NCBI GenBank assembly: GCA_029237695.1
Contig: JAQRGA010000343.1
Coordinates: forward strand, 1 to 64,000
Source: Conchocele bisecta
Taxonomy: Eukaryota; Mollusca; Bivalvia; Lucinida; Thyasiridae
DNA: 64,000 bases
Reading direction: 5' to 3'
Shown: one piece after another, positions 56,682 to 64,000 of the stretch
How positions within the stretch are numbered: position 1 is the stretch's first letter
Layout: each line of letters begins with the position of its first letter
Notes under the pieces: generated by a model
The model's database searches: none
The model's input: only the letters and a program-made list of their open reading frames with translations
Told to the model about the DNA's origin: nothing
Made by a program: the position numbers and the translations under genes

Positions 56682-57313
56682 ACACTTCGTGCACTAAAAT
56701 ATAGAAAAAACTTGCATGGCGTTGACGTTCATACTTCGCTATATTGTTATTGAGAGACGATTCTACAATATGACACAAATATAGCACCATAAACTTACAT
56801 AATATAGTGTGTATTAGCAAAATCCTTTGATCACTCTCCACAAAGAAATGTAATTAGACTTATGTACTCAGAACTACCAGCCAAGCTGTTTTTAAAAATC
56901 ATGTCATGAATAAACCTAGATCAGTACCTGTACATTTTGCGCTTTATAGGCAAATAATAGATTGCATTATACAGCTACACCACAGTGAACAGTATAAAGT
57001 TTTGGAATAACATTTTCCCACTAATTATCAAAATAGATCATGATAGAATTAAGGTAACAGGCATGCCCAGCTCCCTTCAAAGGCACGCATCTCAAATGAG
57101 AAAAAAAGGTGGCTGGAAAAATCAGTTATCAAATTTCTGACCCTTTTTATATATCGGTATCGTATATGCATGTATGTATTCCGGGACATAAACCAAAACT
57201 AGCATAAATATAGCATTCAGATTTTATGTGAGTCGGCTCGAAAATAATTAATGCTACACGTTTTGTAAATACATGCATACATGTACGTTTATCTCTGACT
57301 TTTTTTTCCAGAT
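56682..57313. other. right flank of the giant inverted repeat
   Basis: No exon is seen. The text 'cgctttataggcaaataatagattgca' (56940-56966) resembles 'cgctttataggcaaacagattgca' in the left flank (31339-31362), a short direct repeat outside both ends of the large structure. Confidence 0.5.
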
Positions 57314-60300
57314 ATGGCCAACCATATTGTTACGCTATTAAAGCCAGAGGAGGACAGTGAAAAAACACTAATAAATGTACAAGGTATGTATACTAGGTTT
57401 CCAATGTATTTGCATTGCAATTATTTACGCCATTTTGGTTCAGGAAAATTCTAAACTATCAATATTTTAATTATTGATTTTCTCTTAAAAAATATAGACG
57501 TTATGCCTATTAAAAACAATATGTCTACATTTTCATAACATCACCTGTCTACAAGTGTATTTCAAATGTTATTGGATACGGCATATAGTCGGAATGTTAA
57601 CAATTTATATATTCTTAAAATTCTGACTCGATTAATGTTTAAAAATATCAATAATATGTGCTTGTCGTTTTAAATGTAGAACATATGAATATGAAGTCGG
57701 TTTAAATTTAAATCCTCATGCACCTGTGTCTGGTTTGTACTTTCATTTTGAAAGTGTACATGTAGTTTATTTCACATTTTTATGCGCCCGTTTGAAAAAA
57801 GTTCCAAAAACGGAATGTATTGTATATTCACCTTGTACAGGCGGGCGGGCACAGCTTGTCCACACAATATCTACAGGTCTACTACCGGTAGATCGTAACC
57901 AAATTACGGATTGTAACCAAATTTGGTATACACAAACATTTCCGATCACTTATCTCCGTTTGGCGGCCATTTTTGTCGCGCCTGCTTTAGCAGAGGCGCG
58001 ACTATAGTCGGCGTTTTTTCCGTCGTCGTCGTCCGTATTTTTTGTAAGGCAAATGCGTTAAAGTTATTGTTTTTTCACAATATCTCTTTAATCCCTTGCC
58101 AGACATTGATAATATTTCACATCAATGTTTGTCTAGGGATGATGCTTCATTACGCACACCCCCACATCCAAATTTTGAAGGTCAAGGTCATTTATTTCCT
58201 TGTAATGTTCACCGGTTTTGTAACAGAAATGCGTTAAAGTTATTGTTTTTTCACAATATCTCTTTAACCTTGCCAGACATTGATATATTTCACATCAATG
58301 TTTGTCTAGGGATGATGCTTCATTACGCACACCCCCACATCCAAATTATCAAGGTCAATGTCATTTATTTACTTGTAATGTTCACCGGTTTTGTAACAGA
58401 AATGCGTTAAAGTTATTGTTTTTTTCACAATATCTCTTTAACCCCTTGCCAGACATTGATAATATTTCACATCAATGTTTGTCTAGGGATGATGCTTCAT
58501 TACGCACACCCCCACATCCAAATTATCAAGGTCACGGTCATTTATTTACTTGTAATGTTCACTGGTTTTGTAACAGAAATACGTTAAAGTTATTGTTTTT
58601 TTCACAATATTTTTCTGCTCTATAAATATAGGCATCAGTCGTAGATGAATCCCTTTATATAAAATTGCATACATAACAAATTCAACAACGTACACTGCTG
58701 ATAAATATTAATTTATTATCTACAGGTTCATCACACACGGAAGCATTCCATGTAAATACGAGATCTCAAGTTCGACCAAAACAATACAAAAGGAAATACA
58801 CACGTGCCAGATTGAACAGCAAATATTCTGAAAATATTGCTACATGTAATGATTCACTGAATTTAACTGATGCTAGTTTGAATGATCAACAAACCAGTGA
58901 ACCTAAACTCAAACAACAACATTATGCAGAAGTCGAAGAGAATGGTGTACACAGTGTGGATGGTGACACAGTCAGCGATACTTCTGGTGAAGAGGAGCGA
59001 GCAACACAATCTGGGGAGGTTGAATTAATACCTGATGAATTAAATGATACTGGGATTGCATGTACTAATGAGGATTCTGAAAGTGCCTTCATAGACAAAA
59101 TATATAGTGTGGATAGTGACTCAGTTAGTATTCCTGTTGGTGAAGAAGGGCGAGCAAGTAAATATGTGGATGTTGAATCCAGAACTGATGAATTACAGGA
59201 TTCTGAAAGTAGTTTCATAGACTTGATCAAGCAGCAAGAAAATGTCTCAATTGAAGATATATTACGTGATTTGGCAAAGAAAAATCAGTGGGATGAATGT
59301 GAAGATGATGATGTTCCTGAACAGGAAAATGATGACGAAACCATTCAATTAGAAGCTGAACTGCCAGAAGATACACCTGTGCAACCAGGACATGCCTTAA
59401 CTCTGAAAATGAGTATTCTTTTGATCTGGATTTTTGCCATAAAACATTCATTGACATCACCACAGCTCATGGATCTGTTGACACTTATAAATTTGCATTT
59501 GTTTACTGCTAATCCAGCCTTCGAAAGCTTACATCGATTTAAGAAATTATTTTCCATGACGAAGCTGGCTGCCAAGAAACATTATTTTTGCGTCAATTGC
59601 AATGCAGCGGTGACCCTAACTCAGGGTGTATGTTCAAATGAAATTTGCAAGAAGGAAATAAAAGAAAAAGACTATTTTTTAGAACTTAGTATAAAGGCAC
59701 AACTTCAGAACTTTTTCAAAAGAAAGGATTTTTTAAATGGACTGAAACATAGATTTGAAAGATGAAAGAAAAAAATGAATAATATAGAAGATGTGTATGA
59801 CAGTTTACAATACAGAAAGCTTTTTTAGAACAATGGGCCATTAAGTCATGAAAACAATGTTACATTCACATTAAACACAGATGGAATCCCAATTTTCAAA
59901 AGTTCCAAGACATCAATGTGGCCAATATTTCTTATGATCAATGAATTACCATACAAAATGCGAAGGAATAGAGACTACATGCTGCTTGCCGGTCTTTGGT
60001 GTGGAACGAACAAACCATCCATGAATCTCTTTTTGGATCCGTTGTTAGCTGCACTTTATGACTTGGAAAATGGAATTATTGTAACAAAGGACAACAAAGA
60101 GGTTCTTGTTAAAGGCTTTTTGTTCAGTATGTCTTGTGATATACCTGCACGAAGTGCAGTTTTAAATATGAACCAACACAATGGAGAATGCTGTTGTGTA
60201 AAATGTCTACAAACTGGAACTAACCACAGAACGGAAGGAGGTGGCAATATTAGAACATTTCCTTATCAAACAGAAAATCCAGATGGACCAAGACGAACAC

Positions 60301-61632
60301 ATGACATTAACATCAAAAGTGCACAAGAAGCAATAAATTCGTCACCTCCATCAACCATAAATGGCATCAAAGGGCCGTCTGTGGCTATGTTTTGCCCACA
60401 GTTTGATTCTGCCAAAGGAATCGCCATTGATTATATGCATCTAATATGCCTTGGAGTTGTACGATTGCTTTTGAAGTTATGGTTTGAAGTTTCACATGGA
60501 TTTAAAGTATTTTCTCTATACCGCTGTCTTGATATTGTTGACTCAAGACTGGAGAGCATTAAACCACCCCATTTTATAAGTCGACTACCACGCTCTATTA
60601 AAGAACATTCAAAATTTTGGAAGGCTTCTGAATTGAGAACATGGTTGTTCTACTATTCTCTCCCATGCATCTCAGACTTGATGCATCCAATGTATCTATA
60701 TCACTACTGTGCCTTTGTTGAAGCAGTGTATTTGTTGTGCAAAACTAGCATAAGTGAAAATGATGTTCTCAAAAGTGAGCAGCTACTTAGATATTTTGTT
60801 TTCATGCTACCTTCCTTGTATGATGACCGGTACTTGACTATAAATGTTCATTCATTATTACATTTACCACAATGAGTTAAAGAGCTTGGTCCTTTATGGA
60901 GCCTTTCATGTTTTTCATTCGAAGGAGCAAATGGAGAACTGCTAAAATTATTTCATGGAACCCAGTACATTGACATGCAAATTGCTAATGCTGTGCATGT
61001 CTTTCAGTTGTTACCAACTATTTCTGAAACAGTGTCGATGAACTCAGTTGCCTACTCATTTGTGCAATCATTAACAAAGTCAGAGGATTTATGTAAAAAC
61101 CAGTTTTCATTCTATGGAAAAAAGTAAAAAGTATAACAAGACATTGTCAGACAGTGCAAGGTTAATGGTTATTAAATATTTTGATAGTGCTACCGGTATT
61201 TACAATATGGATTTTTTTCGTAGAGCAGCCATTAGAGGAGTTACGTATCATAGCAAAGACTATACAAGAGTTTCAAGACGCAATTCATATTCCGTCAGAT
61301 ATATTGAAAACAATACCTTTAGTTATGGATTTGTTTTGTGGTTTGCAGAAAACCGATGTGATGAAAGAAGTGCAATTAAATGTGCTTGTATTGAGAAACT
61401 TGCTCCAATGACAGACTCGATTTTTAACAGAAATGTGGAAAATGTTTCCCCAGATCTGCACATTCGGAGTAATTTTTTAGATATTAGCCTTCCAAATTTG
61501 TGTTTTTTACAGAAGACTGGAGAGACATGTATCATATCACTTCATGATATATTGGATCTCTGTATATGTAGCATGTTTGATGATATCATTGTATTTTGTG
61601 AAGAACCAAACCACGCTGAGAGAAATCTATGA
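57314..61632 (+). pseudogene. decayed CACTA/EnSpm-type (Tnp2-like) transposase
   Basis: Exon 1 (57314-57383, ATG ... CAAG|GTATGT) encodes MANHIVTLLKPEEDSEKTLI and splices in phase 1 to exon 2 (acceptor ttatctacag, from 58726). The protein has an acidic N-terminus, then a zinc-ribbon-like segment (HYFCVNCNAAV ... GVCSNEICKKEI, ~59580-59670). The transposase core follows: MWPIFLMINELPYKMRRNRD, CCCVKCLQTG, the DYMHLICLGVVRLLLKLWF block, FWKASELRTWLFYYSLPC and INVHSLLHLP. These are typical of animal Tnp2-type CACTA transposases, which cut and paste DNA via a DDE-type domain. Breaks: TGA 59763, TAG 59826, TGA 60873 (all in the same frame), and a frameshift in an A-rich run near 61117-61127. The C-terminal piece (VTYHSKDYTRVSRRNSYSV, stop 61630) continues in the next frame. 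Terminal CACTA repeats were not found. Confidence 0.85.
57970..58611 (+). repeat. ~176-bp tandem repeat inside the transposase intron
   Basis: After an inverted repeat (gtcgcgcctgctttagcagaggcgcgac, in part, 57974-58001), units starting at gcgttaaagttattg (58055, 58231, 58404, 58581) contain 'cagacattgataatatttcac', 'tgtctagggatgatgcttca' and 'cacccccacatccaaatta'. Three and a fraction copies. Open frames 57923-58625 are repeat translations. Confidence 0.88.
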
Positions 61633-61885
61633 AACCATATTAGCATGATCAGTGTTTATGTGCGGTACAAAAGGATGTGATTTAGTCCAAAAAATGATGT
61701 TCAAAGTTTTGCTCATGGAACATTGCATTTCTTCATTTTACTTAAGCATGCAAGAACCATGTGCAAGTATGCACTTGTTAGCACCAGTCAATAAAAATAT
61801 GTTATGTTTGCTGATTTCATAAGAAACGAGGCTATGCCGAGTTTCTTATGGAATCAGTCAACAAGTTTAATAAATATCATATTAA

Positions 61886-62394
61886 AGGTACATGCCCACT
61901 CAGTAAGCACAACATTTTCTTTATATCAGAGACTTCATCTCAGACATTTTCTGGCAAAATAAACATTCGTTCACCAATACCCCACGTATTGATTGGCATT
62001 GGTATACATTTTATATCGGACGCAACTTTCCACACTGATATCAGGGGGCGATAACCAATTTTCTTAAAATGTTAATGGACATTACTATTTATAGTCTGTA
62101 TTTACTTTTGGATGTGCAATTATCATACTTTATAATCTCTCGAACATATTATTTTTTCAGGTGAGGTATTTAATTAGTATAAATAATTCAAAGATACCAT
62201 GCCTCATGTGCATATGAAAATGGCCTGAGACCAACGCGCGTCACTATCAGTAAAATATATATTAATAAATGATTATATCGAGATCTGTATAGCGGGTACT
62301 CGTAATCTTTAGAACTGGTGGAATAGTGACACAATTATACACTTACTTAATTCATATAAAGAACAGTTTGTGCCTACTGCATGTGCATGTACCT
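61886..62394. mobile_element. TTAA-target MITE, copy 6
   Basis: TTAA lies on both sides (61882-61885, 62395-62398), with ends AGGTACATGCCCACTCAG and inverse (tgcatgtgcatgtacct). Length 509. It lies ~250 bases past the transposase remnant but is unrelated to CACTA ends. Confidence 0.85.
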
Positions 62395-64000
62395 TTAAAT
62401 CAACACAAATGTTAGATTCTATGTATTGCATACGCATATCATTGCATAAGCACATACATTGAAGCTGTACTGGTCACCAAACATGTTTTCTGTAATGAGC
62501 TAATTTGCATATTTATTACACTAGTGTAATATGATTTTTAGCCGGGTATTTTAAAATAAAATCCTGGCTATTGGATTGGCGATAGCTGGGCGGTGGCGGC
62601 GTCCACAATGTTAAGTTTTCATAACCAGCAGGTGCCCGTCCAATATGTGACCTTTTTTTACCTTGCCATTTTCAATGTTAAGTCCTGGTGTCCACAGTTT
62701 ACCACCAGTTCGAGTTCGAATTTAATGCCGTAAAACACAGGAAAGTGCATTTCAAATATGACATACCCCCTGTTTCCCAAATGCTGGATCCGCCCCTGCC
62801 ACCTAGAACCACCATACTTGCCCAATTTCATAACCAACTAACCAACATAATCGACTTAGCCATTTTCAATGTTAAATTAAACAATCCTCGGCAGTCAGCA
62901 GAGATGTCCACTCGTATCTTGTACTAATACATGTATGCCAGCCGGCAACTGCATGTACGTTTTTTCATACACTAGCTTCTTGAGCCACTGACAGTTGTCA
63001 CTTTCAATCGTGGTCATAATAACATTAATAATTAATAGCCAATTATCTGTTCTGTTATCCAATTGTCTATGCCTTGAAGAAAACGCGGTCTACATGGCTT
63101 TGCCTTTGTCTCTTGTTATTACACTGTGTTATTAAACTGTGAGTGCCCATGGTATGCAATAAAAAGTAATAAGATTAGTGCTGATCATATTACTTTTGGG
63201 TTTGGAGCGAAGTGACTGGTGTGGAATGAATCTGGTACCCGGTCAGGATATTCTAATTTCAGAGCTGAATTATGAATATATTATTTTTCTGTAAATAATC
63301 AGTTCTGATTTTGGGAATATCCCTCATTATGGATAGGTTAAATGTGGGAACGCACTCATTGGCCTGGCCTTAAATGACCTTAGCTGTTGATAGGCTGTTA
63401 AACACCAATAAATCAAATCAAATAAATCCTAAAAATATCAAATGTTCTTGTTTCTGCTTGACAGTACATGAGTATATGTTCTAACCACTAATTTACTCCA
63501 GACGGTTCAAATGAGTGGTAACATCATGTACATGTACATGTAGTTCTGGCACTGGTATGCAACATGTATTTCGGTGGCGAACTGACAAAACCCGGCTTAT
63601 TTCGTTTCTGACTAGAATGGATCATGATCAACTGTCATAGGCATGGAGCTAGATAATGCCTCACTAAGTTTTCTAGCTAGATGTTTAATGAATCGTGGCT
63701 TATTGACTGAATGGCGAACAGTGTATACCCAGATCAGGATGCGCAAGTTTTGTCAAACTGTGGTTTTTTTAGTCTTGGTTTAGTTAGTTTAAACAAGATT
63801 TATTTCAAGTTATGGCAAGTGATCGATATATATATACATACAATTGAGAACAGGATTAGAAAACAAGCTTTTACAGTTATGTGAATTCTTCTCCTGGTCT
63901 TGGTTTGAAAATGACTGCATTTCAGATTGTCTTATATGTTCAATATCTGGTTTCAGGCCTTATGAACTGCATGCACATGACCTATAGCAATAAAAGCACA
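62395..64000. repeat. dispersed repeats at the right edge
   Basis: 62530-62880 resembles a GC-richer repeat (tggattggcgatagctgggc). 63165-63420 is an inverted relative of 7735-7900 and 21750-21940, ending gctgttaaacaccaataaatc. 63690-63745 is a GATCAG-family end. I see no gene. Confidence 0.5.

Noticed and set aside
57726..58625. Three overlapping ~105-residue frames (MPDIDNISHQCLSRDDASL...)
   Set aside because: They are the same 176-bp tandem repeat read in shifted frames, inside the transposase intron.

Overview
The window is AT-rich eukaryotic DNA with split genes, GT-AG introns, tRNA-derived SINEs, many foldback and MITE-type DNA elements and frequent acatgta tracts. This fits a bivalve mollusc, probably a heterodont. 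That assignment rests on repeat style and one SINE core, not on a marker gene. Most of the 64 kb is accessory repeat DNA, and few of the open frames are real genes.

Layout. (1) 1-7.1 kb, minus strand: three exons of a kinesin-4 (KIF4-like) gene, one with the motor P-loop (6343-6449) and two from the coiled coil (1992-2098, 1388-1500). They lie among tandem repeats and MITEs, and the exons expected between them are absent. (2) 14.2-27.5 kb, minus strand: a complete nine-exon gene that I could assemble exactly. It runs from ATG at 27520 to TAA at 14219, with 2127 coding bases and matching phases at all eight junctions. It encodes a 708-residue, probably nuclear protein of unknown family, with a Tudor-like N-terminal segment, a long S/T/N/P-rich linker with MQSP/FSPNM repeats, a short coiled coil and a basic helical C-terminus. 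Its introns hold many mobile elements, and intron 1 contains an unusual 2.2-kb field of two interspersed hairpin motifs. (3) 27.5-32.3 kb: intergenic DNA with a LINE 3' relic, long poly-G tracts and short TIR elements.

(4) 32.365-56.677 kb: the most striking feature, a 24.3-kb structure bounded by long inverted repeats (about 3.9 and 3.75 kb) whose outer ends are nearly identical and are flanked by a possible ATTT target duplication. Each arm carries about ten copies of a ~225-bp satellite built around the 20-bp palindrome ACGTAGGAAATTTCCTACGT, a ~25-bp repeat array, and a 44-codon exon-like segment. The interior has no convincing transposase. It is filled with nested inverted duplications (notably 40.96-46.96 kb), TTAA-MITEs, TA-target TIR elements, a SINE with a clear 10-bp target duplication, and tandem arrays.

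(5) 57.3-61.6 kb, plus strand: a decayed CACTA/EnSpm-type (Tnp2-like) transposase gene with an upstream small exon, three in-frame stops and one frameshift. A TTAA-MITE follows it. The rest, to 64 kb, is dispersed repeat.

The genes do not form a functional unit. The content of the window is dominated by nested transposition, and several nestings give relative ages (TA-element inside a TTAA-MITE at 49-50 kb; SINE inside a tandem array at 36.7-37 kb).
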